Below, piece by piece: positions 1-10,575 of a stretch of 64,000 nt of DNA; the first letter of the stretch is position 1; every line of letters starts with the position of its first letter. Origin of the DNA: Pseudomonadota bacterium (GTDB taxonomy: Bacteria > Desulfobacterota > Binatia > Binatales > Binataceae); the NCBI GenBank assembly GCA_021324885.1, contig JAJPIF010000002.1, forward strand, positions 186,001 through 250,000. Reading direction: 5' to 3'. Both the position numbers and the translations under genes were made by a program. The notes beneath the pieces are model-generated. The model had not been told where the DNA came from. It searched no databases and saw only the letters and a program-made list of their open reading frames with translations.

Positions 1-463
1 TAACATTCCGCCGAATTGGGGGACGTTTTGTGCCCTGATTGTTTCGTTCCTGGTTTTCTGGTTTATATTCAAACGGTTTTTGTTTGACCCCTTTCTGAAG
101 CTGCTGGCCGAACGCGAGCGCAAGCTCAAGAGCTTAAAGGAGCGCACTGAACAGCTCCTTCGCGAAGGGCGCGAGGCGCACGAACGGCATGAGCGTGAGA
201 TAATCGCCGTCCGCCGTGCCGCCCTGGCCGAACGTGAAAACGAACGCCGGCGCGCGGAAGAGGAGATTGCACGCCAAATCGAGGAAGCACGGATGGCAGC
301 CAGGGATTCAATTGAGAAGGTGCGGGCTGAAATCGAACGGGAACTGAGGGCGGCAGAGCAGCAGCTCGGCAGCCTGGGTGAAAATCTCGCGACGGAATTG
401 GCGGAACGGGTATTGGGCCGTACGTTGAAAACCGGCGGACCTCGCGTACATTCCCCAAACTGA
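1..463 (+). CDS. atpF: ATP synthase F0 subunit b (5' end outside window)
   Basis: Peripheral-stalk b subunit, which ties the membrane a/c ring to the F1 head through delta. The frame is open from base 2. It begins with a short segment containing PPNW, runs through a membrane helix (CALIVSFLVFWFIF, about bases 29-70), and continues as a long charged coiled coil rich in Glu, Arg and Ala. The C-terminal LAERVLGR motif is typical of b subunits. The start codon lies upstream of the window; an in-frame TTG at base 80 cuts into the membrane helix and is not a credible start. The gene heads the visible atp operon, 19 bases before the second b-type gene. Confidence 0.93.
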   Translation, partial: NIPPNWGTFCALIVSFLVFWFIFKRFLFDPFLKLLAERERKLKSLKERTEQLLREGREAHERHEREIIAVRRAALAERENERRRAEEEIARQIEEARMAARDSIEKVRAEIERELRAAEQQLGSLGENLATELAERVLGRTLKTGGPRVHSPN

Positions 464-482
464 AGCGTCGCCATCCTGATTG

Positions 483-1058
483 ATGAAACTGAAGACCCTA
501 CTGGCAGTGACTTTAAGCGTCGGGCTCAGCCCGGCGCTGGCCTTTTGCGCCGAACAGCCGGCCGCGAACAGGGGCTCGTGGATCGCGCTGATTTTTTACG
601 TTATCAACTTTGCGATTTTTCTCTTCCTGATGGTCCATTATGCGGGACCCTTCATCCTCAAGTTCTTTGCTGAGCGCGCCAGCGAGATTCGGGAACAGTT
701 CAAGGTTTCCGAATCCAGCCTGCGCAGCGCCAGCCGGACGGCGGACGAGGCCGGTGCCGCTATGGCCAACCTGGAAACTGAAAAGACACGAATCCTAAGT
801 GAAATGCGTGCGGAAACGAATCGCGAAATTGCCCGTCTGCGCGACGCCGGAAAGGCGGCCGTCGAACGAATCAGACGCGACGCCGAACTGACGGCGGGCT
901 CCCTGGTCGAAAACGGCCGCGGGATAATACAGGCCCATCTCGCATCCGCCGCGGCCCGGATTGCCCGCGATTTGATCGTGAATAACTTCGAGCCGGCGGA
1001 TCAGACCAGACTGGTGCGCGAATTTCTGCACGCCGTTACTGAGGAGAGACGGCCGTGA
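483..1058 (+). CDS. atpF: ATP synthase F0 second b-type subunit (b')
   Basis: Second stalk subunit of 191 residues, probably forming a b/b' heterodimer with the preceding gene product. The chosen ATG (MKLKT) follows an in-frame TTG by one codon. Residues 1-22 look like a cleavable signal peptide (basic start, hydrophobic core, SPALAFCAE). A second membrane helix (IALIFYVINFAIFLFLMV, about 34-52) and a long alpha-helical coiled coil follow. So the protein has a presequence before the usual single b-subunit helix. Its stop overlaps the start of the delta gene (GTGA), implying translational coupling. Family assignment is sure; which copy is b and which b' is convention. Confidence 0.92.
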   Translation: MKLKTLLAVTLSVGLSPALAFCAEQPAANRGSWIALIFYVINFAIFLFLMVHYAGPFILKFFAERASEIREQFKVSESSLRSASRTADEAGAAMANLETEKTRILSEMRAETNREIARLRDAGKAAVERIRRDAELTAGSLVENGRGIIQAHLASAAARIARDLIVNNFEPADQTRLVREFLHAVTEERRP

Positions 1059-1624
1059 CCAGCACCAAGGTAGCCCGGCGTTATGCCCAGGCCTTGCTGG
1101 AGCTGGCCGCCGATCAGGGTCAACTTGAAAAATGGGGCGCGGAATTGGAACGTCTAGCCCAGGTAATCTCCAGCCCCGAACTCCTGCCCCGGCTGACTTC
1201 TCCCGAACTTCCCGATCAGCAACGCCTCGAGGCGGTGACGCTGATCGCCTCACGCATGGAGCTGAGTTTCCCTCTGCGCTCCTTCGCCGTGGTCGTAGCG
1301 CGCCATGGTCGGCTGGCTGAAATGGCGGCGATTGCACAGGCCTATCGCGACCTGCTCGATCGCCATCTGGGCCGCACGCGGGCTCGGATCACGTTTGCTG
1401 CGAAGCCTTCCCGCGAGGAACTGGCGACCGTGGTTGAAGCTTTGGAACGGGTTTCGGGCAAGAAAGTAATCCCGCAGGTCGAAGTCGATGCCAGTCTAAT
1501 CGGGGGCGTCGTCGCCGAACTTGAGGGTCGGACGTACGACGCGAGCGTGGCTAACCGGCTTTTGATTCTGCAGCGCGAATTGGGCCGTGATGGCTATGGA
1601 GGACGCCTGGCGGTTCAAGGGTAA
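1055..1624 (+). CDS. atpH: ATP synthase F1 subunit delta
   Basis: Delta (OSCP-like) subunit of 189 residues, which links the b/b' stalk to the top of the alpha/beta hexamer. The N-terminus has the typical start [13 protein letters not shown]. The C-terminal region has the conserved [22 protein letters not shown] segment in the family's usual position, and the length is normal. It starts with GTG overlapping the upstream stop, with a purine-rich GAGGAGAG ribosome site at 1041-1048. It lies 8 bases before atpA in the conserved order b-b'-delta-alpha. Confidence 0.95.
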   Translation: MTSTKVARRYAQALLELAADQGQLEKWGAELERLAQVISSPELLPRLTSPELPDQQRLEAVTLIASRMELSFPLRSFAVVVARHGRLAEMAAIAQAYRDLLDRHLGRTRARITFAAKPSREELATVVEALERVSGKKVIPQVEVDASLIGGVVAELEGRTYDASVANRLLILQRELGRDGYGGRLAVQG

Positions 1625-1632
1625 CTATTGTT

Positions 1633-3174
1633 ATGGCGGAAATCAGACCAGCGGAAATAAGTGAGATTCTCAAGCAGGAAATCAAAGGCTTCGAGGCGCG
1701 CGTTGACGTGCGCGAGACCGGCCGCGTGCTCTCCTGCGGCGACGGTATTGCGCGCATTTACGGGCTGCAGAACGCCGCCTCGGGTGAATTGCTCGAATTT
1801 CCCAACAACATTTTCGGTCTCGTCCTCAATCTCGAAGAGGACAATGTGGGTGCGGCGCTGTTTGCCGATCCCGAGTCGGTGCGCGAGGGTGACGAAGTCA
1901 AGCGTACCGGCAGGATCGCGGAGGTACCGGTTGGCGACGCCTTGCTCGGCCGCGTCGTCAATGCGCTGGGACAGCCGATCGACGACAAGGGGCCTATCCG
2001 GGCCTCGCAGAATCGCCGGATCGAGTTGAAAGCCCCCGGAATCATCGTGCGCCAGCCAGTCAAGGAACCGGTCCAGACCGGAATCAAGAGTATCGACTCG
2101 ATGATCCAGATTGGCCGCGGCCAGCGCGAGTTGATCATCGGCGATCGCCAGGTCGGCAAAACCGCCATCGCGCTGGATACGATTATCAACCAGCGCGGCC
2201 AGAACATGCACTGCATCTATGTGGCGGTCGGCCAGAAGCGTTCGACGGTGGCACAGGTGGTTGAGCGTCTCAACCGCTACGGCGCGATGGAATACACCAC
2301 GGTGGTGGCGGCGACCGCTTCGGAGTCGGCGCCGTTGCAATTCATCGCCCCGTACAGCGGGTGTGCAATGGGCGAGTATTATCGCGATAACGGCAAGCAT
2401 GCGCTGGTTATCTATGACGATCTTTCCAAGCATGCCCAGGCTTATCGGCAACTGGCGTTGCTGCTGCGCCGTCCGCCGGGACGCGAGGCTTATCCGGGCG
2501 ACGTCTTTTATCTGCATTCGCGCCTGCTCGAACGGGCGGCCAAGATGAGCAATGAGTATGGAGGCGGATCGCTGACCGCCTTGCCCATCATCGAGACGCA
2601 GGCGGGCGACGTCTCCGCCTATATCCCGACCAACGTTATCTCGATCACGGACGGCCAGATTGTTCTGGATACGGACTTGTTCAACTCCGGCGTTCGTCCG
2701 GCAGTAAACGTCGGTCTGTCGGTTTCGCGCGTCGGTTTTTCAGCGGCGCCCAAGGCCATGAAACAGGTCGGCGGCACGCTCAAACTGGACCTCGCGCAGT
2801 ACCGCGAGATGGCGGCGTTCGCGCAGTTCGGCTCCGATCTGGATCCGGCCAGCCAACGCCTGCTCCATCGGGGCGAGCGGCTGACCGAGATGCTCAAGCA
2901 GCCGCAATACTCGCCGCTTGCGATGGAACGCGAGGTGTTGCTGATTTTCGCCGGCAACCAGGGGTACCTCGACAAGTTGCGGGTCGATCAGGTCAAGGAC
3001 TTCGAGCGCGAGCTGTTGTCTTACTTCGACACCAAATTCTCCGAAATTCTGGAGGAGCTCCGGAGCAAGCGCGAAATCTCCGATGACTTGCGGGTGCGTA
3101 TGAGCAAGGCGCTGGATCAATTCAGCGAGGTGTTCGCCGCCGAACACGGGGGCGAGAAGGCCGCTGCGGCCTGA
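1633..3174 (+). CDS. atpA: ATP synthase F1 subunit alpha
   Basis: Alpha subunit of 513 residues, the regulatory nucleotide-binding subunit of the F1 hexamer. The Walker A motif GDRQVGKT is at residues 170-177. [15 protein letters not shown] and the [22 protein letters not shown] block match family signatures. The C-terminal helical domain ends in an Ala-rich tail. Length and start (ATG in [13 protein letters not shown]) agree with the family. It lies between delta and gamma in a compact operon, with no sign of truncation. Confidence 0.98.
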   Translation: MAEIRPAEISEILKQEIKGFEARVDVRETGRVLSCGDGIARIYGLQNAASGELLEFPNNIFGLVLNLEEDNVGAALFADPESVREGDEVKRTGRIAEVPVGDALLGRVVNALGQPIDDKGPIRASQNRRIELKAPGIIVRQPVKEPVQTGIKSIDSMIQIGRGQRELIIGDRQVGKTAIALDTIINQRGQNMHCIYVAVGQKRSTVAQVVERLNRYGAMEYTTVVAATASESAPLQFIAPYSGCAMGEYYRDNGKHALVIYDDLSKHAQAYRQLALLLRRPPGREAYPGDVFYLHSRLLERAAKMSNEYGGGSLTALPIIETQAGDVSAYIPTNVISITDGQIVLDTDLFNSGVRPAVNVGLSVSRVGFSAAPKAMKQVGGTLKLDLAQYREMAAFAQFGSDLDPASQRLLHRGERLTEMLKQPQYSPLAMEREVLLIFAGNQGYLDKLRVDQVKDFERELLSYFDTKFSEILEELRSKREISDDLRVRMSKALDQFSEVFAAEHGGEKAAAA

Positions 3175-3191
3175 TTGGATTGCGCTAAAAG

Positions 3192-4055
3192 ATGGCAACC
3201 CTTAAGGCGATTCGTCGCCGCATCGCTTCGGTCCAATCAACCCAGCAGGTCACGCGCGCAATGAAGCTGGTGTCCGCAGCCAAGCTGCGGCGCGCTCAGG
3301 AGGCCCTGCTCAACGATCGCCCCTATGCCGAGGGGCTTTCCCGTCTGGCCGGTTCCCTGCTTGCGGGACAAACGATGGAGCCGCCGCCGGGAGCAAAAAA
3401 AACCGCGCTGATTGCCGTAATCTCATCGGATCGAGGCCTGTGCGGCGGGTACAATGCCAATCTGCTGCGGCAGGCCGAAGAGCAGGCCGCACAATTGCGC
3501 AGCCAGGGGCTGCAAGTGTCGTTTTTCGCGGTCGGACGCAAGGCCGCGGATCATTTCAAGCGCACCGGCGCTCTGGTTGCCGGCCAGCAGATCAACAACG
3601 CACCCCGGCTGGCAACGGTGGAACTTGCTAACTCGATCGCCGACATGATGTTGAACGAGTTCCGCGCCGGCAATTACGAGCAGACCGCCGTGATTTACAG
3701 CCACTTCCATTCGGCGCTGTCGCAGCGCCCGACCTACGAGCGCATCCTGCCGGTGGAGAGCGGCAAACAGACTGCCGCGGGCGTGGGCGGGCCATCCGAC
3801 TACCTGATCGAACCCAGCCGGGCGGAATTGATCCCGCTTATTATTCAGAGCTATGCGCAGTCCGCGGTGTATCACGCCCTGCTGGAAGCGGAGGCGAGCG
3901 AGCACGCCGCCCGCATGACGGCGATGGATGCCGCCAGCAACAACGCGGCGGACATGATCTCGCGCCTTACGCTGGAGATGAATCGTGCACGCCAAGCCGG
4001 CATTACGCGCGAGCTTATGGATATCGTCGGCGGCGCGGAAGCACTTAGCGCGTGA
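3192..4055 (+). CDS. atpG: ATP synthase F1 subunit gamma
   Basis: Gamma subunit of 287 residues, the central rotor shaft. The N-terminal helix begins MATLKAIRRRIASVQSTQQ and carries the conserved TRAMKLVSAAKLRRAQ motif. SSDRGLCGGYNANL marks the Rossmann-like globular part. The C-terminal helix holds the RLTLEMNRARQAGITRELM family signature. It starts 17 bases after atpA and ends 50 bases before atpD. Confidence 0.97.
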   Translation: MATLKAIRRRIASVQSTQQVTRAMKLVSAAKLRRAQEALLNDRPYAEGLSRLAGSLLAGQTMEPPPGAKKTALIAVISSDRGLCGGYNANLLRQAEEQAAQLRSQGLQVSFFAVGRKAADHFKRTGALVAGQQINNAPRLATVELANSIADMMLNEFRAGNYEQTAVIYSHFHSALSQRPTYERILPVESGKQTAAGVGGPSDYLIEPSRAELIPLIIQSYAQSAVYHALLEAEASEHAARMTAMDAASNNAADMISRLTLEMNRARQAGITRELMDIVGGAEALSA

Positions 4056-4072
4056 CGGAAAATTTACAATAA

Positions 4073-5530
<1,458 letters not shown>

Positions 5531-5549
5531 GTAGCGGGGGCGGAATCGG

Positions 5550-5978
5550 ATGGCTCAGGAAGCACTGCCCTTCAAATTGATAACGCCCACAGGCGTGCTG
5601 TTCGACGACGCGGTCCGCGAGGTGATCGCGGTCAATCCATTAGGCGAATTCGGGGTTTTGCCCGAGCATGTTAATTACGTCACCGCGGTCGTGCCGTGCG
5701 TGGTTACGGTCAAGTTGAACGACGGGACCTTCCGCCTGTTCGTAGTCTCGGGCGGACTGGCCGAGGTCAAGGATGGCGTCCTGACGATACTGGCGTCCAG
5801 CGCTGAAACCGCGGAAGCGGTGGTGGAAGGCGAAGCCTTGTCGCAGGAAATCGTCGCCGCCGAGCAGCGCTTGCAGGGAATCAGCTTCTACGAGCCTGCC
5901 TACCACAACGCGCTCAAGGCCGTGCAGTTGGCCCGCGCCCGCGAACTTGCAGTCCGCCTGCGCGCGCAAGTGCGCTGA
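5550..5978 (+). CDS. atpC: ATP synthase F1 subunit epsilon
   Basis: Epsilon subunit of 142 residues, coupling rotor to c-ring and able to inhibit ATP hydrolysis. The N-terminal beta-sandwich contains LITPTGVLFDDAVREVI and the GEFGVLPEHVNYV motif. The C-terminal part forms two short helices rich in Ala, Glu and Arg. It is the last gene of the atp operon and converges with the potassium channel gene 51 bases further on. No clear hairpin terminator was seen in that gap. Confidence 0.95.
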   Translation: MAQEALPFKLITPTGVLFDDAVREVIAVNPLGEFGVLPEHVNYVTAVVPCVVTVKLNDGTFRLFVVSGGLAEVKDGVLTILASSAETAEAVVEGEALSQEIVAAEQRLQGISFYEPAYHNALKAVQLARARELAVRLRAQVR

Positions 5979-6029
5979 GGGGACCGAGGTCTCGCCGCGA
6001 CCGTGGGCTGAGGCGGCTGGCTGACGCTA

Positions 6030-6926
6030 TTAACGTTCGGCTCGCTGGCGGACTTCGTCGAACTGCGAATAGTCAATCAGCCAGCCACCGTCGCCGGACT
6101 GGATAACATCGGCGAAATGAGCATCCCAGCGAATGTCTCCGGCGCTGTAGCTATGATGCGCGTAAACCGTTTGCGACAGGCCTTCATCGATTCCGGTCAA
6201 CGACACGATTATTGCAATCTGCCCGCGGCTGAGCGAATCCGGCGTGCAATCCTGCAGCGGGCTGTCCTCGTCAATTGCGTGGATCGCCAGCCAGGTCAAA
6301 GCCAAAAACGCATGACGGTCGCGCACCAGAGGCAGGTCATGAACGCGGATAAAATAACCGCCCTGCGCTTCAGGCTCGGCCCTCAGCAGCACAGCGTATA
6401 GCTGGGGCTGAACGATGCGATCGTCGCGCTCGTTGGCCATCCGAAACATCAGGCTCCGCCGTCCCCGATGCTCACCGACCACGGCAACGCTGCTGAACCT
6501 GATGCGCGCGGTCGGACGCGAAAACTTCGCGAACACCAACCCAGTCATGAGCGCCAGCCCCAGACCGCCGGTCAGCGCTTCGAGGGCGACCAGCGCATTG
6601 GCCGCATCGGATTGCGGCCACATCGTGCCATATCCAATGGTCGAAAGCGTCTGAATGGAAAAGAAAAAGGCGTTGCTGAAAGAACCCGGGCGCGCATTGA
6701 CGATGCCGCCGGTCGCCAGATAAGCAAGAGCAAACAATGCATTGGCGGCGACGAATGCGCCCGCGACCAATAGCAGGACAACCGACCATGGCGCATTAAC
6801 GAGGTAATGGTAGACGTCGGTCAACGGACTGTTCCGCACCCCGTACAACCTGACCGGAGTGTCGCCGGTACCCAGCAGTTTACCCATCAGGATCTGACTG
6901 CGGCCGATTTTGCGTGTGATTTTCAT
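6030..6926 (-). CDS. Inward-rectifier (KirBac-type) potassium channel
   Basis: Predicted inner-membrane potassium channel of 298 residues. The ATG at 6926 was chosen because GGGAGGTG lies just upstream and it keeps the usual short cytosolic N-terminus; the longer open frame upstream has unlikely composition. Membrane helix 1 is about residues 47-73. The pore helix FFFSIQTLSTIGYG carries the selectivity filter TIGYG at 96-100. Helix 2 is about 110-135. The remaining 160 residues match the cytosolic immunoglobulin-like domain of Kir channels, including LMFRMANER. It is a single gene, convergent with the atp operon. Confidence 0.93.
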   Translation of the reverse strand: MKITRKIGRSQILMGKLLGTGDTPVRLYGVRNSPLTDVYHYLVNAPWSVVLLLVAGAFVAANALFALAYLATGGIVNARPGSFSNAFFFSIQTLSTIGYGTMWPQSDAANALVALEALTGGLGLALMTGLVFAKFSRPTARIRFSSVAVVGEHRGRRSLMFRMANERDDRIVQPQLYAVLLRAEPEAQGGYFIRVHDLPLVRDRHAFLALTWLAIHAIDEDSPLQDCTPDSLSRGQIAIIVSLTGIDEGLSQTVYAHHSYSAGDIRWDAHFADVIQSGDGGWLIDYSQFDEVRQRAER

Positions 6927-7254
6927 AGCACCTCCCGTGCTCGACGCTCCGGCCAGCATAGAGAAAGATCTTTGGCAACCCAAACAACAATCGTTCGGGC
7001 CGGATGTATTATAAGAGCGCAGCGCTTCGTCCAAAGGAGTGCAAAACCGGTTGCTGGTTAACTGTTCAAACAATAACGCCAACAGCCCGGCCGCATTGTG
7101 GAACGAGTCCGTCGCACAACACTTTGCAGGTTCCCGCACCAGCGCTTGTGGATTGGTTAATTGATTGTTGCCAGCCGGTGACACCGGTTTTGCCGGCTCA
7201 AATGGTTTTTGCCGGCTTGGCCTTCCTGAAACGCCGAGCGGACCACCAAACAAA
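6927..7254. other. Intergenic region upstream of the Kir channel gene
   Basis: About 330 bases hold no convincing gene. The part next to 6926 carries the channel's ribosome-binding site and presumably its promoter. No clear -35/-10 pair was found. The far end adjoins the hairpin at 7255-7290. Confidence 0.5.
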
Positions 7255-7290
7255 TGGGCCCTTGCGGCCGACTATCGCCGCAAGGGCCCA
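7255..7290 (-). terminator. Rho-independent terminator of the DUF1329 gene
   Basis: Perfect 14-bp inverted repeat: left arm TGGGCCCTTGCGGC at 7255-7268, an 8-base loop, and the exact complement at 7277-7290. On the minus strand it follows the DUF1329 stop by 26 bases and is trailed by TTTGTTTGG. The short T-tract makes it look strong structurally but imperfect as an intrinsic terminator. Confidence 0.75.
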
Positions 7291-7316
7291 TAGGACGCCA
7301 ACTGCGCGGTCAGCGA

Positions 7317-8654
7317 TTATTGCATTATTTCGTCCATTCCGCCTGGCGTTCCCCATCGAACATAATTATCGAACCTGCCCGCATTCTGGTTGATCTCTCC
7401 GCCGCTCTGGATGTCGAGCGTCAAATGATCATTCTGAACGTCCCAGAAAGTGTAGATACCGTCTCCGGGACCGCCGGCGCCGGTGCAAACGTCGCCGTTG
7501 GTGCCAGGAATCGGCATCGGACGGTAAATCGAAGGACCAATCTTCCACAGATGCATCCCGGAGTCGTACAGGTCCATCCAGATCGGCTGCCAGGTCTGCT
7601 CGTCGATAAACGCCATCCGGCTGCCATAGCAATAGCCGGCTCTCAGCGCGGGTACGCGCCTGATGTCCAGCACCGCCACCGGCCGCACTTGCCAGATCAC
7701 GGCCTCAGGGCCCGGGAAATACAACGGCTTATAGTAGTTCGCCTTGTTGGTGTAGCCTTTCACTGGATAACCAACGAGGATTTTCTTGAAGCCGAGGAAG
7801 CGCGCCTGAAAGATCGGCGGCTGCAGATTCATCGAGCGCTCATCGTCCTGGGTGTAGTCGCTGCCGACCAGCGGCGAACAACGGGCCGCGGTGGTCAAAC
7901 GAATCGACCGCCGCAGCGAGGGAAGGAATACATAGGATTCTGGCAAATCGGCCGGATTGTTATGAAAGATCTGAAGTGAATTAATGTACTTCGACTGTTC
8001 AGGCTCCATGATGACGTTGTTCTGGGTAAGGAAGACGTTGCCGGTCCCGGGTATGTTGACTGGTTTACCGGGGTCGCTGAGATGCTTCACCTTGAAATTA
8101 ACCTCGCGCACCTCATTGACGTATTTGTTTCCGAACCTGTCCATCGTAAAGCCAAGCTTCGAATATGTCGTAATCAGGTACGGTATATACGCGTAATACT
8201 CGTTGTACATGATTTCATCGCCGGCCGCTGGTCCACTCGGATGAGGGAATGGCGCTCCGGCCACATAGCCGCTGATGTTGTAGCCGCCATTGGAGTTTTT
8301 TACCAACTTGACCTGGCTTGAGTATTTCTCGGTATCCTCCTGATAGATTCGGGGTAATGGCGTAGATGTGGTCTTTCCCACCGCCATTTCGGCATTGGCA
8401 GGCAGGCGCCAGAAGAACTTGCCGGCCCACAGTTCCTGCATGCCAACCGGCATAAAATCCTTGTATTTACGCCAATTGCGCGCCGTAATGACCGTTCCGG
8501 CGGGAATCGTCCGCGAAGAACTCGCGGGCACCAAAGCATCGTAGCTCTGCTCGCTCCAGGAAACCATCTGAGCTTGGGCGTCGATGCCCGTGCAAAGCAG
8601 CCACGCGCACGCCGCCATGGCCAATAAAAGCAATTTCGTCCATTTCATTTTCAT
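7317..8654 (-). CDS. DUF1329 domain protein, exported
   Basis: Protein of 445 residues beginning with a signal peptide (MKMKWTKLLLLAMAACAW, cleavage near AQAQM). The mature part follows the DUF1329 pattern: an early ELWAGKFFWRLP segment, a mid-protein block around residues 230-270 (YVFLPSLRRSIRL), and Trp/Tyr/Pro-rich beta segments such as YDSGMHLWK toward the end. DUF1329 proteins are periplasmic or outer-membrane-associated. They often occur near RND/MmpL-type exporters, but none is present here. Function is unknown; a lipid- or envelope-related role is inference. It is a single gene with its own terminator. Confidence 0.85.
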   Translation of the reverse strand: MKMKWTKLLLLAMAACAWLLCTGIDAQAQMVSWSEQSYDALVPASSSRTIPAGTVITARNWRKYKDFMPVGMQELWAGKFFWRLPANAEMAVGKTTSTPLPRIYQEDTEKYSSQVKLVKNSNGGYNISGYVAGAPFPHPSGPAAGDEIMYNEYYAYIPYLITTYSKLGFTMDRFGNKYVNEVREVNFKVKHLSDPGKPVNIPGTGNVFLTQNNVIMEPEQSKYINSLQIFHNNPADLPESYVFLPSLRRSIRLTTAARCSPLVGSDYTQDDERSMNLQPPIFQARFLGFKKILVGYPVKGYTNKANYYKPLYFPGPEAVIWQVRPVAVLDIRRVPALRAGYCYGSRMAFIDEQTWQPIWMDLYDSGMHLWKIGPSIYRPMPIPGTNGDVCTGAGGPGDGIYTFWDVQNDHLTLDIQSGGEINQNAGRFDNYVRWGTPGGMDEIMQ

Positions 8655-8760
8655 GTCAGCTCTCTCTTCGATACTGTTCTAATGGGGACCAGAGTGTTCG
8701 GCCTCGACGCTTTTTCAGCCTGAAAGAGCGCCCGGATTATCGAATCAGAGAACTGCGGCG

Positions 8761-9120
8761 CTAATGCCCGTCGGGTTCAGCGGAAGTTATCCGCCGAAGG
8801 ATTCGCCCGGTCCAAAAAGGGCCCAGCGCAAAAAATGCGCGCGCGCGTTTGGGCGCTCGCGGTGAGTCTGGAGGACGGCGTTGCGGATGAAAATCGCCCT
8901 CGAACAGCGCGATTTTGCATTCCGATGCAGACTGTATCTCGTACGCGCCGCTGCTGACATCGAGTGGCATATGCCGGAGCACGGCGGTGGGCGAATTGGA
9001 CAGTAACGGCCCCGTGAAGAACCCGGCCAAGGATACCGGGCGCCACCGCGCTACAAGCAGTACGGCGAACAATGCCGATACCACCGCTGTCGTGAGCAAT
9101 TGCAGGCGTCTTCTCATCAT
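8761..9120 (-). CDS. Possible small membrane-anchored protein
   Basis: Candidate ORF of 119 residues from a double ATG at 9120/9117. The first 25 residues are basic then hydrophobic (LLTTAVVSALFAVLLVA), fitting a signal anchor. The remainder shows no recognised family and ends Arg/Pro-rich. No good ribosome-binding site precedes the start. A second frame in the same interval is also open, so this call is weak. Confidence 0.3.
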   Translation of the reverse strand: MMRRRLQLLTTAVVSALFAVLLVARWRPVSLAGFFTGPLLSNSPTAVLRHMPLDVSSGAYEIQSASECKIALFEGDFHPQRRPPDSPRAPKRARAFFALGPFWTGRILRRITSAEPDGH

Positions 9121-9401
9121 TGACGCCCCGGCCGCGGCTCGCACGATCATGATAAACCATAAGTCCGCAGCCACTAGCTATTACAAGTTTGTCACGCAGA
9201 GAAGATCTGAGCAAACTATTTTTTTCCACCGTCAACATGCCGATCGCGTTCGCGCACTTCTGACTTCAGCGAACTTCGCAAAGCTCGAGGCAAGCGCCGC
9301 AGCCGCACACCTGTATCAGGGTGCGGAAAAAAGGAGCGGTTGCACCTTTATCAAGATGCTGCGTACCGCGCCATGGATAAAAGATGGCTGCTTTCCTTTA
9401 T

Positions 9402-9434
9402 CTCTCTCCCTCTGGGAGAGACTGGAGTGAGGGG
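9402..9434. repeat. Hairpin intergenic repeat, CTCTCCC/GGGAGAG type
   Basis: Inverted repeat CTCTCCC-tct-GGGAGAG at 9404-9420 followed by TGGAGTGAGGGG. It resembles the dispersed CCCTCTCCC...GGGAGAGGG...GTGAGGG elements common between genes in many proteobacterial genomes. A related element lies at 11885-11906. Confidence 0.5.
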
Positions 9435-9676
9435 AGCAGGTCGCGGAAAATCCTTTTTTGCGCAACCTGCTGTTGCGCGTCACGTTGGGATTGAACGCAG
9501 ATATCCCGTGCAATCCCCTCTGCGACCGGCCATCATTCAGACGGCGCTCTTCAGGAAGGTCAGCGCCTCACTCGTCGCATAGGCCCGAGGCTGGGCGCCC
9601 CCCCAGAGGACAGAGCACGAGCAAGGCGCCCGCATAGTCGCCGAGCCGGAAGACTCCGAACCACGGGAGCAGAATT

Positions 9677-10291
9677 CTATAGCGACGGACTGGCCGGGTG
9701 TTTGGGGCCGCTGAATCCGCCAGCTGCCGCAATACCCCCGATCGTGCCGCCGAGGATAACAGCGCTCGCGCCGGCGCCAACGACCAGGCCGGATTGCACA
9801 GCGGATAATCCGGGGATCAGACTAGGCGTCACGGTCCCAGGACCCGCGATCTGGGCCAGAGTGGAGGTAACCCCACGTGATGCGAAAGCAAGGGCGGGAG
9901 CCTTTTTCGAGACGATCCAATTGACTGTCAATCCATCCTTACCAACCGCGGCCACGGCTTCCCCCGCCTTAAACCCGCTGGCGGCGGGTTCAAGTTTCAT
10001 CACGTAATTGCCTGGCTTAAGCCCGCTTAAGGCGTAAGAACCGTCGCTCTTTGAGATTGCCCGCAAGCCGGAGGACGCGGACGCAGCCCCAAAGGCGACC
10101 AGACGGAAATTCGGGTCGATCGCGGTCTTCTTTTGCGGCTCAATCAGAATGCTAACGCCGCTGACTGCCGCCCCGTCGGCAGCCCGAATTTGCCCTCGCA
10201 CCTCGGCGCAGGAACCGACAGACTCGAGAACAAAGAGGAGCAACACGACCGCGTTAACTAAGCCCCAGAAGAACAGCTTTTGGTTTTTCAC
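9677..10291 (-). CDS. Secreted protein with carboxypeptidase regulatory-like domain
   Basis: Protein of 204 residues. The start is GTG at 10291, eight bases after AAAGGAGAG. It has an N-terminal hydrophobic signal segment (LVNAVVLLLFVL) and a carboxypeptidase regulatory-like beta-sandwich (VRGQIRAADGAAVSGV, DGSYALSGLKPGNYVMKLE). A GLTVNWIV motif follows, then a Gly/Ala-rich hydrophobic stretch (about residues 160-190) and a short Pro/Lys tail. These domains usually occur in surface or secreted proteins. It closely resembles the protein at 38393-38902 on the other side of the polysaccharide locus. A role in the exported polymer or envelope is inferred from position only. Confidence 0.75.
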   Translation of the reverse strand: MKNQKLFFWGLVNAVVLLLFVLESVGSCAEVRGQIRAADGAAVSGVSILIEPQKKTAIDPNFRLVAFGAASASSGLRAISKSDGSYALSGLKPGNYVMKLEPAASGFKAGEAVAAVGKDGLTVNWIVSKKAPALAFASRGVTSTLAQIAGPGTVTPSLIPGLSAVQSGLVVGAGASAVILGGTIGGIAAAGGFSGPKHPASPSL

Positions 10292-10575
10292 GCCAACTCT
10301 CCTTTTAGCAAAAATGTGTCCTTCCACTTTTCCCCTCGCTGCCGAGAAAAGAGGAATATAAGCGACCTATGCGACCTTCGCGCCAATCAATCCAAACCAT
10401 ATGCTGTCAAACCGCGGAGACGGTGTCGGTATACTATTCACGCGATCGGAAATTTTCCCGGTTTGGAAATAACTTAGCAAGTATTCGCCTTTGATCGTTA
10501 TGAACGGTCGCGCTTGCGGCTTTTGATGCGTTTGCGGCGCCGGACAGACTTTTCAAAACAAGCTTTACAACGCTG

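Larger units (their letters stand above)
8655..9676. other. Gene-poor interval
   Basis: About 1 kb between the DUF1329 gene and the carboxypeptidase-regulatory-like gene. It contains only one doubtful small minus-strand ORF (8761-9120) and one hairpin repeat (9402-9434). No RNA gene was recognised. Open frames here have irregular composition and no shared motifs. Confidence 0.5.

Noticed and set aside
9677-9800. PEP-CTERM/exosortase sorting signal at the C-terminus of the secreted protein
   Set aside because: There is a hydrophobic Gly-rich stretch near the end, but no PEP motif before it and no exosortase gene in the window.
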